From DHVE2 group archaeon (GTDB lineage Archaea > Thermoplasmatota > Thermoplasmata > Thermoplasmatales > Aciduliprofundaceae), in contig WAOY01000166.1 of the NCBI GenBank assembly GCA_015520985.1, positions 1-5,103 of the forward strand: DNA of 5,103 bases, in the 5' to 3' direction. Of this stretch, positions 1 through 4,932 are shown in pieces (positions within the stretch are counted from its first letter, which is position 1; each line of letters opens with the position of its first letter). The notes beneath the pieces were generated by a model, which had not been told where the DNA came from, made no database searches, and saw only the letters and a program-made list of their open reading frames with translations. Made by a program: the position numbers and the translations under genes.

Positions 1-313
1 ACTGATTTATGACTGTGCCCTCCCAGAGGGGTATGCCTGATTTGTACGCGGCGCGAGCCATGGCGCTTGCGCCCACGGGGGCAGTGAGGGCTATAAAGAT
101 TCTGATCACTATTGCCTTGACTATCCAGTAGGGCTGCATTAGACCCACGCCGAGCACTATGGACATGAGGCCCAGGGTCGTCGTCTTGGTGGATGCCTGC
201 ATCCTGTTGTACACGTCCGGCATCCTCACTAGGCCTATGCCTCCGAGGATGAAGAAAATCGCGCCGAAGTAGCAGAGCGCGAGGCCGATGTAATAAAGAA
301 TCTCCTCAATCAT
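1..313 (-). CDS. mnhG: Na+/H+ antiporter subunit MnhG/MrpG family (partial, 3' end cut by window)
   Basis: This is the small membrane subunit G of Mrp-type cation/proton antiporters and of the antiporter-like modules of archaeal membrane-bound hydrogenases. The visible 104 residues start MIEEILYYIGLALCYFGA and carry the family signature RMPDVYNRMQASTKTTTLG at about residues 30-48, followed by further hydrophobic segments. The position that is usually His in the family motif (RlHA) is Gln39 here. The ATG at 313 overlaps the TGA of mnhF (ATGA), and tandem GGAGG-type ribosome sites (317-325) lie just upstream, so translation is coupled to mnhF. No stop codon appears before the left edge; the family is usually somewhat over 100 residues, so most of the protein is present. 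Family assignment is secure. Whether the complex is an antiporter or part of a respiratory complex cannot be decided from this window. Confidence 0.88.
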   Translation of the reverse strand, partial: MIEEILYYIGLALCYFGAIFFILGGIGLVRMPDVYNRMQASTKTTTLGLMSIVLGVGLMQPYWIVKAIVIRIFIALTAPVGASAMARAAYKSGIPLWEGTVINQ

Positions 314-567
314 ATGCCTCCCTCCATATAGCGCGCCACCACGATCAGCCCTATAAAGGAGAGTATCGCGAACACAAGGGTCACGTCCACATATATGAAC
401 CTGCCAGAGATAAGTGCAATTACCATAAGGAGCCCTGCGGTCACGTTGGTTATCGCGTCAAGGGCAACCATCCTGTCCGCGGCACTGGGGCCCCGGAGAA
501 GGCGGTACAGCGCGAGGAAAGTAGCCACCGCCAGGAGTACGATCAGGCCAAGGTAGAAGTAGTTCAC
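310..567 (-). CDS. mnhF: Na+/H+ antiporter subunit MnhF/MrpF family
   Basis: Subunit F of the Mrp antiporter or Mbh-type membrane module, a three-helix integral membrane protein. The diagnostic motif RGPSAADRMVALDAI occupies about residues 25-39, between a first hydrophobic helix (4-21) and two more helices. I place the start at the GTG at 567, giving 85 residues. It overlaps the TGA of mnhE as GTGA and has a GGGGGTG ribosome site (573-579) five bases upstream, and 85 residues suits the family. The longer reading from the ATG at 588 gives 92 residues, overlaps mnhE by 25 bases and puts the ribosome site inside the gene. The stop overlaps the mnhG start by two bases. Together E, F and G form a tightly coupled operon. 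Confidence 0.9.
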   Translation of the reverse strand: MNYFYLGLIVLLAVATFLALYRLLRGPSAADRMVALDAITNVTAGLLMVIALISGRFIYVDVTLVFAILSFIGLIVVARYMEGGI

Positions 568-1085
568 GAGAACACCCCCTTCAGCCATTTCTCGAAGGCG
601 CCTTTTATTATATCTCCAGCCTGGCTCAGGTCGTCGCAGACCTGAACCCAGTGAATGTAAAGCTCGTTGCCCTTCACCTCCATGGTCATGGTTCCCGGGG
701 TGAGGGTTATGGAGTTGCCCAGAAGAAGCCTGGAGAAATCAGACTCCAGATCCGTGGTTATCCTCACGATTCCAGGCTTGAGGGGGAGTTTGGGGCTAAG
801 AACGATCCTCGCCATGTTGAAGTTCGCTTTGATCATCTCCCATATGAACACTATTGCGTAGATGAACAGGTAAGCGAGACGCTTGGGATGAAAATACCTC
901 ACGGATGCGTTTGGGAGATACCTGTAGGTGAGCGCCGCAACCACCAGAGCCACGATCAACCCCACCATGACCTCCTGGACAAACGCATCCAGACTCATCC
1001 CCGGTGAGAATGTCAGCGCTAGCCAGGTGATGAAACTCACCACGCTCACAAAGGCGTAACTGGATGCTCCACCGTTAGAGGGCAT
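564..1085 (-). CDS. mnhE: Na+/H+ antiporter subunit MnhE/MrpE family
   Basis: Subunit E of Mrp antiporters and related archaeal membrane complexes. There are three predicted membrane helices (about residues 10-27, 37-57 and 68-88), then a cytoplasmic domain with the family hallmark LGNSITLTPGTMTMEV (about 122-137) and ELYIHWV. I choose the ATG at 1085 (173 residues). The reading frame stays open up to 1199, but the TATA box at 1105-1112 is only about 23 bases above this ATG, so the transcript should begin at or next to it (leaderless). There is no Shine-Dalgarno sequence, and the extra 38 upstream residues are polar and do not resemble the family. It is the first gene of the operon and is translationally coupled to mnhF. 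Divergently placed upstream is tRNA-Lys. Confidence 0.9.
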   Translation of the reverse strand: MPSNGGASSYAFVSVVSFITWLALTFSPGMSLDAFVQEVMVGLIVALVVAALTYRYLPNASVRYFHPKRLAYLFIYAIVFIWEMIKANFNMARIVLSPKLPLKPGIVRITTDLESDFSRLLLGNSITLTPGTMTMEVKGNELYIHWVQVCDDLSQAGDIIKGAFEKWLKGVFS

Positions 1086-1104
1086 AGGTGGGGGATTGAT
1101 TGTA

Positions 1105-1120
1105 TATATATTACCTTTTC
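1105..1120 (-). promoter_or_regulatory. Archaeal promoter (BRE plus TATA) of mnhEFG
   Basis: On the minus strand a BRE-like GAAAAGG is followed by TAATATAT and more alternating A/T. The box centre is about 23-24 bases before the mnhE ATG, the spacing expected for a leaderless transcript starting at the start codon. Confidence 0.75.
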
Positions 1121-1197
1121 CGAAACTCGTATCCATCTGGATGATTTTTGAGATATTCGTCGCATCCGTGGTGTGATTTAACGAGTTGCGGTTAATC

Positions 1198-1212
1198 AAA
1201 AAGGTTTATATG
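1198..1212 (+). promoter_or_regulatory. Archaeal promoter of tRNA-Lys
   Basis: A BRE-like AAAAAGG stretch is followed by TTTATATG (1205-1212). The box centre lies about 28 bases upstream of the first base of the mature tRNA, so transcription should start within a few bases of the tRNA 5' end and leave a very short 5' leader. Confidence 0.75.
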
Positions 1213-1236
1213 GGTGTTATCTATACGCCTCATTAC

Positions 1237-1310
1237 GGGCCAGTAGCTTAGCCAGGTAGAGCGCGGGACTCTTAATCCCGTGGTCGGGGGTTCGAATCCC
1301 TCCTGGCCCG
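1237..1310 (+). tRNA. tRNA-Lys (anticodon CTT)
   Basis: A complete cloverleaf can be drawn. The 7-bp acceptor stem pairs 1237-1243 with 1303-1309. The D stem is 1246-1249 with 1259-1262. The anticodon stem is 1264-1268 with 1276-1280, and its loop CTCTTAA puts CTT at 1271-1273. The variable loop is five bases. The T stem is 1286-1290 with 1298-1302 around loop TTCGAAT. The discriminator base is G1310. CCA is not encoded and there is no intron. The anticodon CTT reads AAG, giving lysine. Stems are GC-rich, with one G-T pair each in the D and T stems. Confidence 0.97.
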
Positions 1311-1327
1311 CTTCCCTGCGGGTTTTT
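1307..1327 (+). terminator. Hairpin plus T5 tract after tRNA-Lys
   Basis: CCCGC (1307-1311) can pair with GCGGG (1318-1322) around a six-base loop, followed directly by TTTTT (1323-1327). This looks like an intrinsic terminator. Its left arm reuses the last acceptor-stem bases of the tRNA and the discriminator. The oligo-T alone could also end archaeal transcription; the hairpin's role is inferred. Confidence 0.5.
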
Positions 1328-1359
1328 CGCTGGTTTTGCGTTTGCGCTTTCAATTCTTG

Positions 1360-2328
1360 CTAGGCCCCCAGCAGGGAGAGGAGAAGAATTATCACACCCA
1401 GTATGGCAATAACCACGGCCACGCGCACCATGTAGATCTTTGCCTTCTCCCTCTCATAGTAGTATCGGGGCCCGATTCTCAGCGCGGGTATCGCGACCAA
1501 CGCGCCGGCGAGGAGGCCCAGGAGGTTCTCCAGGGTCATGAGGAAGGGCTTGAGGGAATCTCCGGGGGATAAGCATAGCGCTATGCCCACAACAACGGCA
1601 GGTGGCAAGAGAGCGGCCGCAATGGCTATGCCAGCGATGCTCTCCGAAATTCCCTTGTACAGCGCCAGGACTGCGGCGAAGCCCAGGAGAAACGCCATGA
1701 GGAGGTAGATGGGGTTCGTGTCGAACCTCAGGATAATCTCAGGTGTTAAGCGTAGGGGGTAAAAGAAGGAGAGGACATAGGTGAGAAGGAATGACAGAAG
1801 CATAACGGAGAAGAGGGAGAGGAGGATGTTCCCCACGCTCCTCCCGGCGTCGTCAGCCCTCCCGACTGCTATGTTTATGGCGAAGCTGTATATGGGGCCT
1901 AAGAGCGGGGAGAGAAGCATGGCACCGATTATTATGGCAACGTTGTTCAGAAAGAGTCCGGTCATGGCGATTAGGCCGGCGATGGTGGTTAGGAGAAGGT
2001 AAAGGGGATCTATGCGCGAGTACTTCTTAGCGGAGGAAATCAACCGCTCCACCGGGGGCCTGGATATGAGGACCTTCTTCCTGTCCATCCTCTTCAAGGC
2101 GGAGGATATAACGAAATCCTGCGATTCAACCGCGATTGAACTCTCCCTGTACCTCAAATCTATAGAATTCCTCAATTTGTCCACTATTTCGTCTGTCAGT
2201 TCATCGGGGACGTAGGCGACGTACTTCACCGCATTTTCAACGACTTCACGGTAATAAACGAGCCCATCAAGGGTCTTCTCAATCCTCTCAGAATCCTGCG
2301 GCTTCGCAAACACTGTTACCCTCTTCAC
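1360..2328 (-). CDS. DUF389 family multi-pass membrane protein (TIGR00341-like)
   Basis: A member of the DUF389 family, widespread in archaea and without an established function as far as I know. The first 105 or so residues form a soluble domain that begins KRVTVFAKPQDSERI. About seven hydrophobic segments follow, with the conserved motifs GAMLLSPLLGP and GIAIAAALLPP in the membrane region. The C-terminus is a last helix ending LLSLLGA. I place the start at the GTG at 2328 (322 residues). A TATA-like TTTTAATA (about 2350-2357) lies 26 bases above it, which makes a leaderless start likely. Starting here also removes 13 residues encoded by the promoter itself if the ATG at 2367 were used. It converges on tRNA-Lys and diverges from the unknown membrane gene at 2460. 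Function is unknown; a transport or channel-like role is only a guess. Confidence 0.88.
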   Translation of the reverse strand: MKRVTVFAKPQDSERIEKTLDGLVYYREVVENAVKYVAYVPDELTDEIVDKLRNSIDLRYRESSIAVESQDFVISSALKRMDRKKVLISRPPVERLISSAKKYSRIDPLYLLLTTIAGLIAMTGLFLNNVAIIIGAMLLSPLLGPIYSFAINIAVGRADDAGRSVGNILLSLFSVMLLSFLLTYVLSFFYPLRLTPEIILRFDTNPIYLLMAFLLGFAAVLALYKGISESIAGIAIAAALLPPAVVVGIALCLSPGDSLKPFLMTLENLLGLLAGALVAIPALRIGPRYYYEREKAKIYMVRVAVVIAILGVIILLLSLLGA

Positions 2329-2349
2329 AGAAGAGCATAGAAAGGATTT

Positions 2350-2365
2350 TATTAAAATTTTGCCC
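2350..2365 (-). promoter_or_regulatory. Archaeal promoter of the DUF389 gene
   Basis: The minus strand reads GGGCAAAATTTTAATA: a purine-rich BRE-like part followed by an AT-only TATA element. Its centre is about 26 bases before the GTG at 2328, fitting leaderless initiation. The BRE overlaps the arm of an inverted repeat at 2362-2368. Confidence 0.6.
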
Positions 2366-2413
2366 ACCGGGTGGTTCCTCCCTCATTGCTCGGGAGGGGC
2401 ATGGCAGGTGGGC
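2362..2413. repeat. Nested inverted repeats between divergent promoters
   Basis: The outer arms GCCCACC (2362-2368) and GGTGGGC (2407-2413) are a perfect 7-bp inverted repeat. Inside them CCTCCC (2377-2382) and GGGAGG (2392-2397) form a second perfect 6-bp pair around nine bases. If both flanking transcripts start where their TATA boxes predict, this DNA is not transcribed. It is then more likely a protein-binding or DNA-structure element than an RNA hairpin. No regulator is identified. Confidence 0.5.
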
Positions 2414-2420
2414 GCCGTTG

Positions 2421-2452
2421 CATGGGAAAAACCATATATATTCTTTCCCATG
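2421..2452. promoter_or_regulatory. 9-bp inverted repeat framing the TATA box (putative operator)
   Basis: CATGGGAAA (2421-2429) and TTTCCCATG (2444-2452) are perfect inverted copies separated by 14 bases. The spacer holds the TATA element ATATATAT (2434-2441), centred within about one base of the symmetry axis. One arm covers the BRE position and the other the stretch between TATA and transcription start. A dimeric regulator bound here would block TBP/TFB or polymerase. The repeat is seen directly; the operator role is inferred. Confidence 0.6.
2425..2441 (+). promoter_or_regulatory. Archaeal promoter of the 122-residue membrane gene
   Basis: BRE-like GGAAAAA is followed by CCATATATAT. The TATA centre is about 22-23 bases before the ATG at 2460, so the mRNA should be leaderless. 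Confidence 0.75.
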
Positions 2453-2459
2453 GCACACC

Positions 2460-2828
2460 ATGGATCCCGTATTCATCGCCCTGCTTCTGCTGCTCGTTAT
2501 CTTCGGGATTTTCGCAGTCATAATCTACGCGATTTTCAGCCTGGTGGCGAAGAAAAAGAAGCTGAAGAATGAGATCAAGGGCATGTTCAAAGCCAGGGAG
2601 AGCGGCGATGACCTCATCTTCAAGTACCGCGGCTACGATGTGCTCGTCACCTTCCGCCCGGAGGTGAAGGTGTCCATACTCCACGACAAAGACGTTGAAG
2701 AGGTGAAATCGCCGTCCGGGGCGGAGCTCACGCCCATGTACCTCATATTCAAGGTGAAAAAAGCGGAGGAAATAGTTGCGAAGCTGGACAGGTACATCGA
2801 CTTCCTGGACTCTATTCCCACTCGATAG
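2460..2828 (+). CDS. Single-pass membrane protein of unknown function
   Basis: I do not recognise this family. The 122-residue product begins [18 protein letters not shown]. One long membrane helix (about residues 4-29) is followed by KKKK, which by the positive-inside rule places the remaining 90 or so residues in the cytoplasm. That domain is rich in charged residues and seems to alternate strands and helices (for example [16 protein letters not shown], then a C-terminal helix [16 protein letters not shown]). I see no catalytic or metal-binding motif. The start at 2460 is set by the TATA box about 23 bases upstream. An ATG at 2418 lies upstream of that TATA box and would be off the transcript. 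Its last 17 bases overlap the end of the opposing guaA subunit B gene. The promoter contains a strong inverted repeat, so expression is probably controlled. Confidence 0.8.
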   Translation: MDPVFIALLLLLVIFGIFAVIIYAIFSLVAKKKKLKNEIKGMFKARESGDDLIFKYRGYDVLVTFRPEVKVSILHDKDVEEVKSPSGAELTPMYLIFKVKKAEEIVAKLDRYIDFLDSIPTR

Positions 2829-3750
2829 TCCCCGGGGGCTTGTTGGTTATGTCGTACACCACGCGATTAACTTCCTTTATCTCCGTGGTTATCCTTATGG
2901 CAATTCTCTCCAGGAGATCGTGGGGCGCTTTGAAGTACGCAGCGGTCATCCCGTCGAGGCTCTCAACCATGCGAATCGCCACCGTGTATCCGTATGCCCT
3001 CTTGTCGCCGTGCACCCCAACGGTGCGAAGGGGCAAGAGAACGGCGAAGTACTGCCAGGGCCTGGACTCGAAGTCGTAGTATCTCTCGACCTCCTCCTCC
3101 ACTATGGCATTCGCCTCCCTCACTATGTGGAGTTTCTCCTCGTCCACCTCGCCTATTATCCTTATGGCGAGACCGGGTCCGGGGAAGGGCTGTCTTTCCG
3201 CGGTTTCTATGCCCAGGTACCTCGCGACCTTGCGAACCTCATCTTTGTATAGATCGCGGAGCGGCTCAACTAACTTCAGATTCATCTTCTCCGGCAAGCC
3301 GCCGACATTGTGGTGCGATTTTATCGTATCCCTCAATCCGCCGCCGCTCTCGATCCAGTCCGGCGCGATGGTGCCCTGCACCAGGTACTCCGCCCCGAAT
3401 TCCTTCGCTATTCTCTCGAACACCTCTATGAACTTCGCCCCTATCCTCTTCCTCTTCTCCTCAGGGTCCGTCACGCCCCTTAGAGCCTCAATGAACTCCT
3501 TCGAGGAGTCCACGATGCGGTAATTGAACCCTGCCCTTCGAAACAACGCTTCGACCTTCTTCGCCTCGTCCTTCCTCATGAAGCCAGTATCCACGAAAAC
3601 GACGAGGAGATTCTCGTGTATTGCCATCTCCACGATCTTGGCGGCGACCGTGCTGTCCACGCCACCGGAGCAGGCGATTATCGCTCGACCTTTAACCTGG
3701 TTCTTTATCTCCTCGACCTTTTCCTTCACGAACGTTTCAGGATTGAACAT
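2812..3750 (-). CDS. guaAB: GMP synthase (glutamine-hydrolysing), ATP pyrophosphatase subunit B
   Basis: The synthetase subunit of the two-subunit archaeal GMP synthase. It adenylates XMP with ATP and aminates it to GMP using ammonia from a separate glutaminase subunit, which is not in this window. Domains in order: an N-terminal ATP pyrophosphatase domain with the PP-loop SGGVDS (residues 28-33), [10 protein letters not shown] (53-62) and [11 protein letters not shown] (125-135), then [12 protein letters not shown]; and a C-terminal dimerisation and XMP-binding domain with [13 protein letters not shown] and the near-universal end [10 protein letters not shown] choose the ATG at 3750 (312 residues, usual family length, start MFNPETF). 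It has a GGAGGT ribosome site (3759-3764) eight bases upstream. The ATG at 3771 would put that site inside the gene. It overlaps purE by 14 bases, so the two form an operon. All key motifs look intact. Confidence 0.96.
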   Translation of the reverse strand: MFNPETFVKEKVEEIKNQVKGRAIIACSGGVDSTVAAKIVEMAIHENLLVVFVDTGFMRKDEAKKVEALFRRAGFNYRIVDSSKEFIEALRGVTDPEEKRKRIGAKFIEVFERIAKEFGAEYLVQGTIAPDWIESGGGLRDTIKSHHNVGGLPEKMNLKLVEPLRDLYKDEVRKVARYLGIETAERQPFPGPGLAIRIIGEVDEEKLHIVREANAIVEEEVERYYDFESRPWQYFAVLLPLRTVGVHGDKRAYGYTVAIRMVESLDGMTAAYFKAPHDLLERIAIRITTEIKEVNRVVYDITNKPPGTIEWE

Positions 3751-4213
3751 TTGCACGAACCTCCTCATCATCGCGTATTACCTTTTCACGCATCCTCTCT
3801 CGATAAGCACGGATCTTCTCCACAAGCTCCGGGTACTTGAGAGATAGTATCTCGACGCACATCAATGCCCCGTTTACAACGTTGTCCACGCCCACCACCG
3901 CTATGGGCACGCCCTTGGGCATCTGCACCATGCTCAGCAGGGAATCAAAGGGCACGATGCTGGAGAGGGGCACGCCTATCACGGGCCTCTCGGTAAGCGA
4001 TGCCACGAACCCGGGCAGCGCCGCGGAGAGCCCTGCGAATATGAGGAAGACCTCGTGCTCCGTGTTCTCCACTATTTCTTTGACGAGGTCTGGCGTGCGG
4101 TGCGCAGAAGCGACGTGTATCTCGTATGGGACAGAGAATTCCTCGAGAATCGCCAGGGCCTTCTTTGCCTTCTCAAAATCGGATTTGCTCCCGAGAATTA
4201 CGCACACACCCAT
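3737..4213 (-). CDS. purE: PurE: 5-(carboxyamino)imidazole ribonucleotide mutase / AIR carboxylase family
   Basis: The purine-synthesis enzyme that forms 4-carboxy-AIR, either from N5-CAIR (class I mutase) or directly from AIR and CO2 (class II). The 158-residue protein shows GSKSD (8-12), the catalytic-histidine motif SAHRTP (36-41, His38), the glycine-rich loop AGLSAALPG (60-68), PVIGVP (77-82) and [13 protein letters not shown] (91-103). SAHRTP and QMPKGVP are class I features. The loop lacks the histidine of the class I AAHLPG motif and has Ala65 there. The ATG at 4213 lies about 24 bases below a TATA box, so the message is leaderless. It is followed by guaAB with a 14-base overlap. The family is certain; which substrate it prefers is open. 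Confidence 0.94.
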   Translation of the reverse strand: MGVCVILGSKSDFEKAKKALAILEEFSVPYEIHVASAHRTPDLVKEIVENTEHEVFLIFAGLSAALPGFVASLTERPVIGVPLSSIVPFDSLLSMVQMPKGVPIAVVGVDNVVNGALMCVEILSLKYPELVEKIRAYRERMREKVIRDDEEVRANVQS

Positions 4214-4233
4214 GCTCGCGGATAGGAAAAAGG

Positions 4234-4241
4234 TATAAAAA
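4234..4241 (-). promoter_or_regulatory. TATA box of the purE-guaAB operon
   Basis: The minus strand reads TTTTTATA. Its centre is about 24 bases before the purE ATG, fitting a leaderless start. It lies only three bases past the stop codon of the upstream membrane gene, so any BRE falls on that gene's final codons and is not clearly purine-rich. Confidence 0.65.
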
Positions 4242-4243
4242 AA
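4237..4243 (-). terminator. T7 tract ending the RAM/membrane-gene operon
   Basis: Seven consecutive T on the minus strand begin directly after the TAA of the 107-residue membrane gene. Archaeal RNA polymerase commonly stops at such oligo-T tracts. The same bases are part of the purE TATA box, so the tract could serve both purposes. No hairpin precedes it. Confidence 0.5.
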
Positions 4244-4244
4244 T

Positions 4245-4568
4245 TTAGGTCTTCATTATTATGCCAAGGAAGACCAGGAACCCGACGATGAGGCCCACCA
4301 GGGCACCACCAACGTATATAAGACCGGGAAGCAGGAGGTCGTTGGTGAAGTGCCCCACTTCCTTGGCCCAGTAGAGGAAGTACATTATCAGGGGGATAAC
4401 GACGCCCACTATTGCCAGGGATATCCCGGCGATCCTGCTTTTTCCACTGCCAAAGTACGCTGTCAGGGCGCCGAGGAGAATGAACACCACTGACATCACC
4501 AGAAGGAAAGTCTCCAGGAATATGGTCCAGACTCCGGCGTCGCTGATCGCTGTCCAGATGAATGCCAT
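4245..4568 (-). CDS. Three-helix membrane protein of unknown function
   Basis: I do not recognise this family. The 107 residues are almost wholly hydrophobic, with three predicted membrane helices at about 14-38, 46-68 and 79-105. A short polar turn GSGKSR joins helices one and two, and WAKEVGHFTND joins helices two and three. There is no signal peptide beyond the first helix and no recognisable active site. The ATG at 4568 has a strong ribosome site AGGGGGAT (4573-4580) and lies 11 bases after the RAM-domain gene, so the two are very likely co-transcribed. The T tract and purE promoter immediately downstream suggest that this operon ends here. A partnership with the RAM protein is inference from position only. 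Confidence 0.8.
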   Translation of the reverse strand: MAFIWTAISDAGVWTIFLETFLLVMSVVFILLGALTAYFGSGKSRIAGISLAIVGVVIPLIMYFLYWAKEVGHFTNDLLLPGLIYVGGALVGLIVGFLVFLGIIMKT

Positions 4569-4579
4569 AGATATCCCCC

Positions 4580-4813
4580 TCAGAACTTGATCCCCGTCAG
4601 CGTCTTGGTGTCTATTACCCCATCAACCATCCTTATTTTCTCTACCACGATCCTTCCGAGCTCGTTGTAGTCCTTGGTCTCTATCTTCGCGATCAGGTCG
4701 AACTCTCCGAAGAGGGGATGCAATTCGACGATCTCTGGAAGCTCCTTGAGCTTCTCGTAAACCTCATGCTCCTTCCCCGGTGCCGTGCTTATCAACACAA
4801 AGCCCACTGCCAT
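4580..4813 (-). CDS. Stand-alone RAM domain protein (Lrp/AsnC ligand-binding domain, no DNA-binding part)
   Basis: The product is a single RAM (AsnC_trans_reg) domain of 77 residues with the usual beta-alpha-beta-beta-alpha-beta pattern: GFVLISTAPGKEHEVYEKL, then VELHPLFGEFDLIAKIE, then DYNELGRIVVEKI and VIDTKTLTGI. The GEFD turn is the conserved part near the effector pocket in Lrp-type regulators. It lacks the helix-turn-helix of full-length Lrp, as do known stand-alone archaeal RAM proteins, which can form oligomers and bind amino acids. The start is uncertain. I give the ATG at 4813 because GGTGAT sits four bases before it and the family usually begins close to this point. A GTG at 4822 (80 residues) lies 27 bases from the TATA box and could be a leaderless start. 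It is first in an operon with the 107-residue membrane gene. Confidence 0.88.
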   Translation of the reverse strand: MAVGFVLISTAPGKEHEVYEKLKELPEIVELHPLFGEFDLIAKIETKDYNELGRIVVEKIRMVDGVIDTKTLTGIKF

Positions 4814-4845
4814 TTCAATCACCGGATGAGTTAATGAATTCCACC

Positions 4846-4861
4846 TATAAAATTTTTCCCC
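4846..4861 (-). promoter_or_regulatory. Archaeal promoter of the RAM-domain operon
   Basis: The minus strand reads GGGGAAA followed by AATTTTATA: a good BRE next to a TATA box (4846-4853). The predicted start falls around 4822-4826, at or just before the GTG at 4822, leaving at most a leader of about ten bases before the ATG at 4813. Confidence 0.75.
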
Positions 4862-4891
4862 AACGGTGCGATGCGAATCCGGGAGAATTTA

Positions 4892-4906
4892 CCCAAAGTT
4901 TATATA
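4892..4906 (+). promoter_or_regulatory. Archaeal promoter of the secreted-protein gene
   Basis: CCCAAAG is followed by the near-consensus TATA box TTTATATA (4899-4906). Its centre is only 15 bases before the ATG at 4918 but 27-30 bases before the GTG at 4930 and ATG at 4933, so the later starts are preferred. It diverges from the RAM operon promoter. Confidence 0.75.
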
Positions 4907-4932
4907 AAAAGCAAACCATGGGTTTCGCGGTG

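Noticed and set aside
651..1007. Open frame on the plus strand opposite mnhE
   Set aside because: It lies wholly antisense to a gene with a clear family signature. The product has no recognisable domain and no promoter or ribosome site precedes it.
1131..1142. Short inverted repeat ATCCA-TC-TGGAT upstream of the mnhE promoter
   Set aside because: The arms are only five bases and do not extend; this is expected by chance in a gap of this size.
1086..1199. 38-residue N-terminal extension of mnhE
   Set aside because: It contains the TATA box and would lie mostly upstream of the predicted transcript start. The residues do not fit the family.
2288..2684. Minus-strand open frames covering the DUF389 promoter and the unknown membrane gene
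   Set aside because: They cross a clear promoter region and run antisense to the plus-strand membrane gene. Their composition is low-complexity polar and no ribosome site is seen.
2994..3523. Long open frames on the plus strand opposite guaAB
   Set aside because: Their products are rich in Arg, Pro and Ser, as expected for GC-rich antisense frames. guaAB has full-length conserved motifs on the other strand.
3837..4238. 133-residue open frame opposite purE
   Set aside because: It is a shadow of purE with no family resemblance and no promoter; purE itself is unmistakable.
4822..4882. CCGGAT and ATCCGG inverted pair in the divergent gap before the secreted-protein gene
   Set aside because: Six-base arms 49 bases apart give no convincing structure or operator spacing.
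4913..4925. AAACC-ATG-GGTTT inverted repeat just after a TATA box
   Set aside because: The arms are only five bases and the position is not symmetric with respect to the TATA box; it is too weak to call an operator.
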